Assembly: GCA_002319795.1 (NCBI GenBank)
Contig: DCFU01000042.1
Coordinates: 1 to 50,846, forward strand
Direction of reading: 5' to 3'
Source of the DNA: Megamonas sp. UBA1796
Lineage (GTDB): Bacteria; Bacillota; Negativicutes; Selenomonadales; Selenomonadaceae
DNA length: 50,846 bases
In this document: positions 44,215 through 50,846 of the stretch, in pieces
Layout: every line of letters starts with the position of its first letter
Numbering within the stretch: position 1 is the stretch's first letter
Translations under genes and position numbers: made by a program
The notes under the pieces: generated by a model
The model's input: the letters and a program-made list of their open reading frames with translations, nothing else
Told to the model about the DNA's origin: nothing
The model's database searches: none

Positions 44215-44343
44215 CTATATTTTTATCGCAATTTTCAAAGTTTTCTCTAGTGTTTCAATCATATGAAAATAGTAGGTTTCTCTGTCTTCCAGAACCCCAA
44301 AACGCAACTTGATCTCTGCTGCCGTACGTGACAGGCTGCATAA
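44215..44343 (-). other. Possible degraded gene fragment
   Basis: A leftward frame of about 42 codons, closed by stops at both ends, contains LSRTAAEIKLRFGVLEDRET and ends HMIETLEKTLKIAIKI. It is protein-like but has no start or ribosome site. I read it as the tail of a lost gene of unknown kind. Confidence 0.25.
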
Positions 44344-44422
44344 TTATTCACACAGAACAGCAGCTTTCAAAAATTACTGATTTGAGGCTTAGGGAAATTA
44401 CATATATTCATTTTTAACCAAA

Positions 44423-44451
44423 TTCTTATTTAACTTAAGCCAGTTTATAAT
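44423..44451 (+). promoter_or_regulatory. Promoter for the two small exported proteins
   Basis: TTCTTA (44423-44428), 17-base spacer, perfect TATAAT (44446-44451), about 45 bases before the first start. A second TATACT at 44462-44467 is an alternative. Confidence 0.45.
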
Positions 44452-44497
44452 CTAACCTTGTTATACTATAAACATCAAGTAAAGGGAAGTGCTGATC

Positions 44498-44737
44498 ATG
44501 ACAAGCAGATTTACCAAATGTTTTCTATCACTCTTCTTAGGAATTGCAGTATTTACTGGACTATCAGCAAATCTTGCAACTGTGACAGAAGCATCCCCTA
44601 TACATCATGTAATCTATTTAGATGATGCGCCTCCTCCGCCTCCGCCGTCCCATCATCATCATCATCGGAATGATCCACCACCTCCACCGCCACCAACAAC
44701 GGCACCTCCCCCACCACCAGAATATCATCCGTGGTAA
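44498..44737 (+). CDS. Small exported Pro/His-rich protein
   Basis: 79 residues. N-terminal signal peptide (MTSRFTKCFLSLFLGIAVFT...), cleavage probably near TEAS; the mature part is dominated by proline runs and a HHHHH block (SHHHHHRNDPPPPPPP). It could bind metal ions or the cell wall; that is inference from composition. ATG at 44498 with GGGAAG eight bases upstream; a GTG nine bases earlier is less likely. Co-oriented with the next small exported gene, 26 bases away. Confidence 0.7.
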   Translation: MTSRFTKCFLSLFLGIAVFTGLSANLATVTEASPIHHVIYLDDAPPPPPPSHHHHHRNDPPPPPPPTTAPPPPPEYHPW

Positions 44738-44763
44738 TTAATATTTAGAAAGAAGTGATTAAA

Positions 44764-44985
44764 ATGTTAACTATAAAATCTAAAAAGATTATGTCGTTGA
44801 CTCTGTGCACCTTATTAGCCACCAGTATCTTCGGAGGAGTTGCTGCTGAGGCACATCCATTTGGTGCCCCGCCACCTTATACTCGTGACTACAAAGATTC
44901 CTCTAATTCACATTCTGAAGGTGAAGTTATTACCGCTGGGATCGTCGGTGCCGTTGTTGGTGCCGTTGTTGCAAAAATTACATAA
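44764..44985 (+). CDS. Small exported protein with glycine-zipper tail
   Basis: 73 residues: a signal peptide (about 30 residues, ending AAEAHPF), a short Pro/Ser-rich middle (HPFGAPPPYTRDYKDSSNSH), and a C-terminal GIVGAVVGAVV segment like a glycine zipper, as in small envelope proteins. Function unknown. It shares a transcript with the Pro/His-rich gene and a terminator follows. Confidence 0.65.
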   Translation: MLTIKSKKIMSLTLCTLLATSIFGGVAAEAHPFGAPPPYTRDYKDSSNSHSEGEVITAGIVGAVVGAVVAKIT

Positions 44986-45004
44986 TCTCAATCCTTTCAA
45001 GAAG

Positions 45005-45034
45005 AGCTTCCCTGTTTTGGGGAGGCTTTTTTTG
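45005..45034 (+). terminator. Terminator of the small exported gene pair
   Basis: AGCTTCCC pairs with GGGAGGCT around TGTTTTGG, followed by TTTTTTG. It lies 20 bases after the second gene. Confidence 0.85.
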
Positions 45035-45106
45035 TTTTAATAGACATGAAGAAACGCACTAACATTTGCTATTTTTATACATCTGTCTCGTTTTATGTTT
45101 ATATTT

Positions 45107-45144
45107 TAACACTAACAAAGGAAAATTCCCCTTTGTTAGTGTTA
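45107..45144. repeat. 15-bp perfect inverted repeat after the DJ-1 gene
   Basis: TAACACTAACAAAGG (45107-45121) and CCTTTGTTAGTGTTA (45130-45144) are perfect reverse complements around eight bases. It lies past the leftward DJ-1 gene's stop and may terminate it, although no T run follows. Confidence 0.6.
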
Positions 45145-45179
45145 AGGTTTCGATATTATTATCTCTTCAAAACGGTATG

Positions 45180-45779
45180 TTACATTTGCGGCAGCGGTGC
45201 CTGATAAACTCCTTTTTTATGGAAATCATACCACGCTAAAATCTTCTCTTCTGGTGCCACATGCAAAGCTAGCAAAACCTCTCGTGCAAATTCCATGGAT
45301 GCCGTTCCATTTGCCGTAATGATATTGCCATCGCGCACCGCAGGTTCTCGAACATACGCTGCTTCATTGGTATAGGCTGCCTTCGCCCAGCCTTTGAGCT
45401 CAGCTAAATCATTGCTCGTATGCCGCACCGCATTCAGCACCCCCAAAGCACCTAAAAACACGGTAGCATCACAGATTGCCCCCAAAACTCTTTGCTTGTT
45501 CAGGGCCTGACGAACCAAAGGCTCCACCTTTTTCGCCATCTCAGTGCGCCACGACATGCCTCCGGTCAGAATGACCCCTGCAAACTCAGCTGGAATTTCA
45601 TCCATTGCATAATCTGGCAGAATCGTAAAGCCACCAAGAGATTTTACCGGCGCCTTTGTCAAAGAAACGGTTTTTACTTCATAGCACTGCCCTCCCAACG
45701 CCAACAAGAGCGATGACAAATAAGCCGCCTCCCAATCTGCAAACGGCTCGACCAGTACAAAAAGAATCTGTTCCTTCAT
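45180..45779 (-). CDS. DJ-1/PfpI family protein
   Basis: 199 residues. The nucleophile elbow LGAICDATVFLG carries the expected Cys; TGGMSWRTEMAKKVEPLV and EPFADWEAAYLSS are also family-like. Members are glyoxalases, deglycase-like proteins or chaperones; this one resembles the glutamine amidotransferase-like YoaZ type. No signal. A second DJ-1/PfpI gene lies at 47467. Confidence 0.88.
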   Translation of the reverse strand: MKEQILFVLVEPFADWEAAYLSSLLLALGGQCYEVKTVSLTKAPVKSLGGFTILPDYAMDEIPAEFAGVILTGGMSWRTEMAKKVEPLVRQALNKQRVLGAICDATVFLGALGVLNAVRHTSNDLAELKGWAKAAYTNEAAYVREPAVRDGNIITANGTASMEFAREVLLALHVAPEEKILAWYDFHKKGVYQAPLPQM

Positions 45780-45929
45780 CCTTCCATCCCCAATTCTTTC
45801 CCCTCTTGCTAAAAGAGAAGTTTCCTTGATTATAGCACTTCTTTATTTTAAGAACAATTGTTCTTTGAAATTACTACGTATTTAGAAAACCCGGATGCTG
45901 CAATAGATTTTGGTAATTTATTGCAAAGG

Positions 45930-46514
45930 TTATGCTCTGCACATATATTTCAAAAATTCTTCAATGCACTGCCAACCCGCTTCGGCCTGCACCTTATCCC
46001 CAGTGTTGCCGTGCGGATCGAAAAACCCATGCCGAGCCGGAAACATTCTAGTCTGCACATTTTTCTTCCCCTTCAGGGACCTAACGACAGCCGCCATATC
46101 AAAGGAATCCTGCTGTGCAAAAAGCAACAGGGTTGCGCAGCGCGGCTCGACCTCTAAATAATCCCGGATTCTCGATCCGTAGCAGGCAATCACGCCGTCC
46201 ACATGTCCTAGTGCACTGCAGCGCCAAGCCAGGGTTCCCCCTACGCTAAAGCCCAACACGACAACCCGGTCATACGCTGCCTGCAACTCCTCCAGCAGAT
46301 AATCGACATCCCGATAAGCACCAAAACCTATGTGCTGCTGAAAATACGTATAGGCTGCCTGCCCTTCCTCATAGCCAAAAGGTGCCCGCAGCCATAGATT
46401 AGGGCAAAACACATCGATTCCTCGTTGCTGATATGAAGTCTTTACATCTTCCATGAACGCATTGCAACCATATATTTCTGGTAAAAGCACCAGAGCCAGC
46501 TCTTTTCCTGTCAT
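45930..46514 (-). CDS. Dienelactone hydrolase family protein
   Basis: About 194 residues, alpha/beta hydrolase. The nucleophile is Ser in VLGFSVGGTLAW, where classical dienelactone hydrolases have Cys; the His lies in ARHGFFDPHG and the Asp probably in FAQQDSFD. The lid start LLPEIYGCNAFMEDV is typical. Substrate unknown. ATG at 46514 with GGAGG five bases upstream. Sixteen bases after ydcF ends, so co-transcribed. Confidence 0.85.
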   Translation of the reverse strand: MTGKELALVLLPEIYGCNAFMEDVKTSYQQRGIDVFCPNLWLRAPFGYEEGQAAYTYFQQHIGFGAYRDVDYLLEELQAAYDRVVVLGFSVGGTLAWRCSALGHVDGVIACYGSRIRDYLEVEPRCATLLLFAQQDSFDMAAVVRSLKGKKNVQTRMFPARHGFFDPHGNTGDKVQAEAGWQCIEEFLKYMCRA

Positions 46515-46529
46515 ATCTTCCTCCATGCC

Positions 46530-47327
46530 TTAACTCTTATATATCTCGTCAACAGCCCGGACAGTTCCGTGCTCACTTTGCTGTAAAACCTCAAAAGCCA
46601 TTTCAACGGCCTCGGGAATATCGACATGTGCTAAAAATTTTTTTCCCTTCGGCCCATAGCCATTCTCATCATCCCGCAGGCGCGGAATCTCTCCCATGAG
46701 AAGCGTCAGATACCGTTCCATATCCCACAGACCCCAATACCTTTGCCGAAAAACCAGATTCCCATCCCGGGCCAGGATTTCCGGACGATAGGGCGCATAA
46801 TTGATGATTATCTTTTCTCCCGCTTCCAGCACCGCTTGAAAGGTCGCATCCATACGCCGCTGCATCGACGCATCCTGCAGGATGAGCAATGTTTTAGCAG
46901 CACAGCCAAGCTCGCGAAGCTTCGCCAACGCATACGTCACATTATTGCCGCAGTTCGTCGATTTCTTCTCTATGCTGCAATCCTGCATCCCATACGAGCA
47001 AGACAGATACTCCGCCATCAGTTCCGCCTCAGCGCGTCCCTCCGTCAGCATCTTTGGAAAACGCTTGGCAAATGCCTTCTGCAATGCCCGCGTCGTATGC
47101 CCAACGCCACCAACCAGCAGCAGTTTATTCGCCAACCCTGCCTGACAGGCCCGTGCGGCAACATCACAACCAAAAGGAATCGCACCGCCAAACAAAATGA
47201 GGACATCCACGGCAGCTATTCCATATTTCATTTGTAAAGCATCTGCCGTAAGCGCAGGAATATCCCGTTTTGCCAGATAATCTGTTAAAACGTTTGCCGC
47301 TGCGGCTTCTTGTTCCAAAGCAATCAT
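46530..47327 (-). CDS. ydcF: YdcF family protein (DUF218)
   Basis: 265 residues, very like E. coli YdcF: LLLVGGVGHTTRALQKAF, GRAEAELMAEYL, KKSTNCGNNVTYAL, DASMQRRMDATF, and the end RYLTLLMGEIPRLRDDENGY. YdcF binds S-adenosylmethionine in vitro; its role is unknown. Cytoplasmic, no membrane segment. It leads a pair with the dienelactone hydrolase. Confidence 0.9.
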   Translation of the reverse strand: MIALEQEAAAANVLTDYLAKRDIPALTADALQMKYGIAAVDVLILFGGAIPFGCDVAARACQAGLANKLLLVGGVGHTTRALQKAFAKRFPKMLTEGRAEAELMAEYLSCSYGMQDCSIEKKSTNCGNNVTYALAKLRELGCAAKTLLILQDASMQRRMDATFQAVLEAGEKIIINYAPYRPEILARDGNLVFRQRYWGLWDMERYLTLLMGEIPRLRDDENGYGPKGKKFLAHVDIPEAVEMAFEVLQQSEHGTVRAVDEIYKS

Positions 47328-47466
47328 AGCTCAGCCCTCCCTACCGTAACCACTTACACCGCCTATATTATAAGTAATGTCTACTGCACAAAAGCGACAA
47401 TACTAAAATTCTTCGTTTCAATTTTTCATTCCTTCATAGACACGCCAAATCTAAACTGGCTCTGCC

Positions 47467-48054
47467 TTATTGAACAAAAAGATCCTGCTCTTTATCCTCC
47501 TGCCAGATATACTCAATATCCTTGGCATTCTGCCTAGCTATTTCTATACCATACAAATCACTGATAAATCCCAAGGCCATATCAATTCCTGCAGAAACAC
47601 CAGAAGCTGTATAAAACTTGCCATCCACTACCCAGCGGGCTTTTTTTTGCCATAAAACCTTGGATGAAGCAGCCACCACCCAGTCAAACGCCCTCTTATT
47701 CGAAGTTGCTTTTCTTCCATCCAGAACGCCTGCTTTTGCCAATAAAGCTGCCCCCGTACAAATGGAAAGGCAATATTTTGATAACGCCGTGATTTCCCTC
47801 AATGCCTGCAAAAACTTTGCATTCTGAATCAACAGACGTGTTCCCATGCCGCCCGGCAAAACGATAATGCCCTGCGGTTCTATCTGTGCCATCGGTTTTG
47901 TTCTTACTTCCAAGCCTTGCGCACTAACTACCTTACCTCCATCCAAAGAATAATACCCGATTGTATGTTCTTTATTGCGGCCAAAAATTTCCACCGGTCC
48001 AAAGATATCTAACGTCTCAAAATCATTGAATAAAATACTATTGAATGTCATCAT
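47467..48054 (-). CDS. DJ-1/PfpI family protein (isonitrile-hydratase-like)
   Basis: 195 residues. FNDFETLDIFGPVEIFG, IIVLPGGMGTR and the nucleophile region LSICTGAALLAKAGVLDGR identify the PfpI/GATase1-like group that includes isonitrile hydratase and the N-termini of AraC-type regulators, but no DNA-binding domain follows. Substrate unknown. GGGGGA lies six bases before the ATG. Followed by about 140 bases with no gene. Confidence 0.88.
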   Translation of the reverse strand: MMTFNSILFNDFETLDIFGPVEIFGRNKEHTIGYYSLDGGKVVSAQGLEVRTKPMAQIEPQGIIVLPGGMGTRLLIQNAKFLQALREITALSKYCLSICTGAALLAKAGVLDGRKATSNKRAFDWVVAASSKVLWQKKARWVVDGKFYTASGVSAGIDMALGFISDLYGIEIARQNAKDIEYIWQEDKEQDLFVQ

Positions 48055-48227
48055 GTCATTTCCCCCTTGTTTCCAATAAATAGTTTTTTCTAAAGCTTCG
48101 CCGACACCATATGTATAAACGATATTTCTTCATATATTCTTTCTTAACTTTGTCAATCATTTTTCTTGTCAATCCCTAAATTCTTATCCGTCATTACGCA
48201 GCTTTCCATTTAATACGCATCGTATTT

Positions 48228-48587
48228 TTACTGCATTTTCCCGATATATTCTTCATAAAATGCCATCTTCTGCTCTAAATGTTCCCGGTATTCTTGCCAC
48301 TTTGCCTGCTGTGCCAATACGTATTCCCTATGCCGCCGCAACATCTCCAAACGTTCCGGCATTGTGCTGTCGCCTTCGTAACGAAGTGCCGCATATCTCT
48401 GTATATCCCGCAGCAGCATGCCCGTATCCTTTAACCGTTGAATAAACTGCACCCAGGCAATATCCTGATCCACATAATCCCGACAACCCGCAGCATCCCT
48501 CTGCACCTGAAGCAACTTTTTCTTTTCATAATAGCGCAGCGTTGATGCCGGAATCTCCGTTGCTGCTACAATTTCACGAATATGCAT
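48228..48587 (-). CDS. MerR-family transcriptional regulator
   Basis: About 119 residues. N-terminal winged helix-turn-helix (IREIVAATEIPASTLRYYEK; LLQVQRDAAGCRDY), then a coiled-coil dimer region (RLEMLRRHREYVLAQQAKWQ). No Cys metal site, so it senses an organic or redox signal. GGGGTGAG precedes the second of two ATGs. Divergent from a CMD gene across a 19-bp-spacer promoter. Confidence 0.92.
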   Translation of the reverse strand: MHIREIVAATEIPASTLRYYEKKKLLQVQRDAAGCRDYVDQDIAWVQFIQRLKDTGMLLRDIQRYAALRYEGDSTMPERLEMLRRHREYVLAQQAKWQEYREHLEQKMAFYEEYIGKMQ

Positions 48588-48606
48588 CATCTCACCCCAA
48601 AAACTT

Positions 48607-48637
48607 CTTGACTTAAACTATAGTTTAACATTTATAG
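48607..48637 (+). promoter_or_regulatory. MerR-controlled promoter of the CMD gene (19-bp spacer)
   Basis: TTGACT (48607-48612), 19-base spacer centred on the perfect palindrome TTAAACTATAGTTTAA, TATAGT (48632-48637). It lies between the divergent merR and CMD genes, so the merR product is the likely regulator. Confidence 0.8.
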
Positions 48638-48670
48638 TCAACAGTATAAACCTAACAGGAGGCAAAAGAA

Positions 48671-49051
48671 ATGGAAAAGACACGTTTTGAAAAAGGGACC
48701 GAACAGCTCGAAAAGATTGATGGCACTGGCGGCGAAGAAGTCGTACAGTCATTGCAGGACATCGCACCGGACTTAGGACGCTACATTGTCGAATTTGCTT
48801 TTGGCGATATCTACACCCGCCCATTGCTGACACTGCAGGAACGCGAGCTCATCACCATTACCAGCCTGTTGACTGCCGGAGGATGTGAACCACAGCTCGC
48901 AGTTCACATCAAAGCATCCCTGCATGTCGGCATCACACCACAGAAAATCATCGAAACCTTTCTGCAGTGTATTCCTTATACAGGGTTTCCCCGCGTACTC
49001 AATGCCGTATTTACCGCACAAAATATTTTTAAAGAACAACCGCTTGCGTAA
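48671..49051 (+). CDS. CMD family protein under MerR control
   Basis: 126 residues, single-domain AhpD/CMD-like (IVEFAFGDIYTRPLLTLQER; LTAGGCEPQLAVHIKASLHV; PYTGFPRVLNAVFTA). Probably a small oxidoreductase or detoxification enzyme; reaction unknown. AGGAGG precedes the ATG. Divergent from merR, and followed by a terminator, so a self-contained MerR-CMD unit. Confidence 0.9.
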   Translation: MEKTRFEKGTEQLEKIDGTGGEEVVQSLQDIAPDLGRYIVEFAFGDIYTRPLLTLQERELITITSLLTAGGCEPQLAVHIKASLHVGITPQKIIETFLQCIPYTGFPRVLNAVFTAQNIFKEQPLA

Positions 49052-49057
49052 GCCTTC

Positions 49058-49092
49058 AAAAAAACAGAGTGCTCAATGCCCTCTGTTTTTTT
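49058..49092 (+). terminator. Terminator of the CMD gene
   Basis: AAAAAACAGAG pairs with CTCTGTTTTTT around an 11-base loop. It lies just after the stop. Confidence 0.85.
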
Positions 49093-49159
49093 GCTGTATG
49101 CACACGATAATGGCATATTTTTCAACGGCTCAAAGCAATTTTCACTTGTAACCCTTATT

Positions 49160-49608
49160 TTACTGACCCTTTTGCGGAAAATATTCCCTGCAAGTCCGAA
49201 TATCGGCAAAGCTACGATTCAGTGACGCAAAATATACGCTTTGCACAATTTCGGCTGAAAATACATTTCCATTCCACTCCAAAACTTTGGTCGCACAAGC
49301 ATCCGAAACAACACAATCCGTCATTCCATACTCAACCATATAATCGATGCCTGCTTCCTGCATAACCGAAACGGCAGACAACATTTTTTTGCCACGCACA
49401 GTCAGATAATACTTCACTCGGAGAGGACATCCATCATACGTCTTTTGTCTATAACTCCATAGACTCGCAAGTCATCCAATTGCTCCAGCAGCATTTTCTG
49501 GCTGATTTCATCAATCGCATGATGAAGATCAAAAAAGGAACAGTTTCTGCCATCTAAATGCCGCCTGTTCTGCTTGAACCCTACACGAACAGCTATAATA
49601 AACATCAT
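49160..49608 (-). pseudogene. HxlR-family regulator, frameshifted and truncated
   Basis: One frame gives FFDLHHAIDEISQKMLLEQL and DDLRVYGVIDKRR, the HxlR recognition helix region; the continuation, YDGCPLRVKYYLTVRGKKML, lies in another frame. The break is near 49430. The N-terminal part of the helix-turn-helix is missing, replaced by the end of the nitroreductase gene. The last 60 residues do not look like an HxlR end. Both halves still read clearly, so the loss looks recent. Confidence 0.7.
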
Positions 49609-50145
49609 TTACCAGGATTCATAAGAGACGATATCTTCCAACGCTTTCCGAGCACGTTTATCAGGCTGTTCGGCGGCATACCCCAGTGTGACCACTGCCG
49701 CGATATAGTAGCCAACTGGAGCATTTACTGCCCACTGCATCTCCTCCTGCGCAAACCAGGCCGTCCAACAAGTACTGATTCCCTGATGCTGCGCTTCCAA
49801 CACAATATGCTCGATAGCAATCGCACTGTCACGGATAATCAACTTGATATCCGGGTTCTTGCTGTCTTCTCGTAAAGCTCCCAGCCCCGGCGCTTCGGAA
49901 CGACTGCGGATATCCGCCGCACATACTAGAAAAATTGGTGCTGTCATCATCCATTTTTGTTGATGATCTGCCATCATAATACGCTGCCTTGCTGTCTCGT
50001 CACGTACCACCAAAAAGCGCCAAGGCTGTGTATTACTGCCCGATGGTGCCAGCCGTGCATTCTCTAATATAGACACAAGTACGCCCTGCGGCACGTCCTT
50101 AGCAAGATATTTACGGATACTCCTGCGTTCTTTGATTTCTTTCAT
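49609..50145 (-). CDS. Nitroreductase family protein
   Basis: 178 residues, FMN-dependent oxidoreductase fold: KERRSIRKYLAKDVP, ENARLAPSGSNTQPWRFLVV and the C-terminal AAVVTLGYAAEQPDKRARK. It reduces nitro compounds or quinones with NAD(P)H; substrate unknown. It is followed by a broken HxlR regulator, the class that often controls such genes. Confidence 0.93.
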   Translation of the reverse strand: MKEIKERRSIRKYLAKDVPQGVLVSILENARLAPSGSNTQPWRFLVVRDETARQRIMMADHQQKWMMTAPIFLVCAADIRSRSEAPGLGALREDSKNPDIKLIIRDSAIAIEHIVLEAQHQGISTCWTAWFAQEEMQWAVNAPVGYYIAAVVTLGYAAEQPDKRARKALEDIVSYESW

Positions 50146-50591
50146 GAATCCGCCCCCCTATATTATAAAAACCACTGGCCTCCTATTTGCAGGCAACGTC
50201 CCAGCAGACTAGCACTGTGCTGTGTCCTTATAGCGTCATTCTAGCAAATCCCCTTCAAAAAGCAAGGGTTTTTAAAAACCTTTACAAAAACCATCGTAAC
50301 TCCGAATGAGTTAAGCAATAAAGAAAGAGAGTGTCTGATCATCAAGATTACGAACCGTATACCCTTAAGCAAAAAAAACACCCTAACGATTTTTTTCAAA
50401 TCACTCGAATGAGCCGTTCCTTCTAACTCCGCTTTGGTGACCAAGTCATTGTCGCCATAATCAACCGGACTGTATCGAAAAAATGCTACAGTTCTTGCAT
50501 ATTCCGCAACTTTATATTTATCTGTCTGTAACAATTTGCGTTAGTAATTTCAAAGATAATACCTTACACTACCGAATTTTATAAATACCTC
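50146..50591. other. Gap without a clear gene
   Basis: About 450 AT-rich bases between the nitroreductase start and the GntR promoter. A leftward frame (50241-50534) has a protein-like beginning (QTDKYKVAEYARTVAFFRYS; VDYGDNDLVTKAELEG) and then a low-quality hydrophobic tail; it has no ribosome site. It may be a decayed gene. Nothing else is supported. Confidence 0.3.
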
Positions 50592-50643
50592 TTGACACTC
50601 TCACTGTATTATTGTACTATGTGATTAATACAATAATACAGTG
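50592..50643 (+). promoter_or_regulatory. Promoter and palindromic operator of the GntR gene
   Basis: TTGACA (50592-50597), 17-base spacer, TACTAT (50615-50620). A perfect 15-bp inverted repeat, CACTGTATTATTGTA (50602-50616) and TACAATAATACAGTG (50629-50643), overlaps the spacer and -10, so binding there would block transcription. Autoregulation by the adjacent GntR protein is likely. Confidence 0.85.
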
Positions 50644-50659
50644 TAAAGGAGCATTCACT

Positions 50660-50846
50660 ATGGCTTGGGATTTTACAAAAGATCGACCGATCTACACCCA
50701 GATTGCTGAACAGCTCAAGAATCAAATATTTGTCGGCAAACGAAATCTTGGTGACAGACTGCCACCCGTACGTGATCTTGCTATGGAGGCCGGCGTCAAT
50801 CCAAACACGATGCAACGTGCACTCGCACAGCTCGAGCAGGAACAGA
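50660..50846 (+). CDS. GntR-family regulator (YtrA-like), cut by the window edge
   Basis: The first 62 residues, beginning MAWDFTKDRPIYTQIAEQLK, give a GntR winged helix-turn-helix (GDRLPPVRDLAMEAGVNPNT; MQRALAQLEQEQ). The short lead and this pattern fit the YtrA subfamily, which usually controls an ABC transporter encoded next to it; any such genes lie beyond the edge. GGAG precedes the ATG. Confidence 0.93.
   Translation, partial: MAWDFTKDRPIYTQIAEQLKNQIFVGKRNLGDRLPPVRDLAMEAGVNPNTMQRALAQLEQEQ

Noticed and set aside
44640..44735. CCDCCDCC-type triplet repeat as a repeat element or CRISPR
   Set aside because: The repetition comes from proline codons in an in-frame exported protein; no spacers or regular unit.
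47340..48230. AraC-type regulator at 47467
   Set aside because: The PfpI domain matches the N-terminus of such regulators, but the protein ends before any helix-turn-helix domain.

Overview
The window looks like a chromosome segment from a diderm Firmicute of the class Negativicutes (Selenomonas/Veillonella relatives). This is inferred from two things. The gene order is Firmicute (coaBC-rpoZ-gmk-remA-yicC; pgeF-yggS-sepF-proC-ylmH-lspA-rluD-pyrR; RqcH; a T-box; ECF transporter genes). Alongside it are diderm-style features: an L-asparaginase with an export signal, Tat-exported redox proteins, Hfq-MiaA and a RodZ-like protein. Genus cannot be fixed without a search.

Layout. 1-242: the upstream end of a leftward rRNA operon (two tandem promoters and a boxA-like leader), starting exactly at the coaBC stop. 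243-17.6 kb: core genes, almost all leftward and tightly packed: CoA, RNA polymerase omega, GMP kinase, RemA, YicC and DapF; rightward RqcH; then PII, a division/cell-wall/pyrimidine operon, three cofactor or radical-SAM genes around nrdR, and a RodZ-like protein. 17.7-18.7 kb: small unknown proteins and terminators. 18.7-21.85 kb: a Trp T-box followed by a predicted tryptophan ECF transporter in which the substrate-binding S component is fused to an ATPase. 21.86-27.3 kb: iscS-iscR, rarA, dut, hfq, miaA and a metallo-hydrolase.

27.5-50.8 kb is accessory. It holds asparaginase, a flavin reductase-like protein, FliB, a predicted cysteine peptidase and a chemoreceptor. The centre is a redox cluster (33.9-41.1 kb): Fe-S aldo-keto reductase, cupin, DUF4405 membrane protein, small exported protein, broken Tat-exported aldo-keto reductase, anchored flavodoxin, MATE transporter, CMD-family protein and Tat-exported DUF362 protein. 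Three promoters with the 19-bp spacer typical of MerR control precede its transcription units, so it is probably one stress regulon acting partly outside the cytoplasm. Its MerR regulator is not evident here; the only merR in the window (48.2 kb) sits beside a differently sequenced operator and its own CMD gene.

Beyond the cluster lie an SDR, a zinc-ribbon membrane protein, two small exported proteins (one Pro/His-rich), DJ-1/PfpI proteins, a dienelactone hydrolase, YdcF, merR-CMD, a nitroreductase and the start of a GntR regulator with a clear palindromic operator. The right half shows decay: remnants of LysR, HxlR and a Tat aldo-keto reductase, plus several short coding-like fragments. I saw no tRNA, CRISPR array, intact insertion sequence or prophage.
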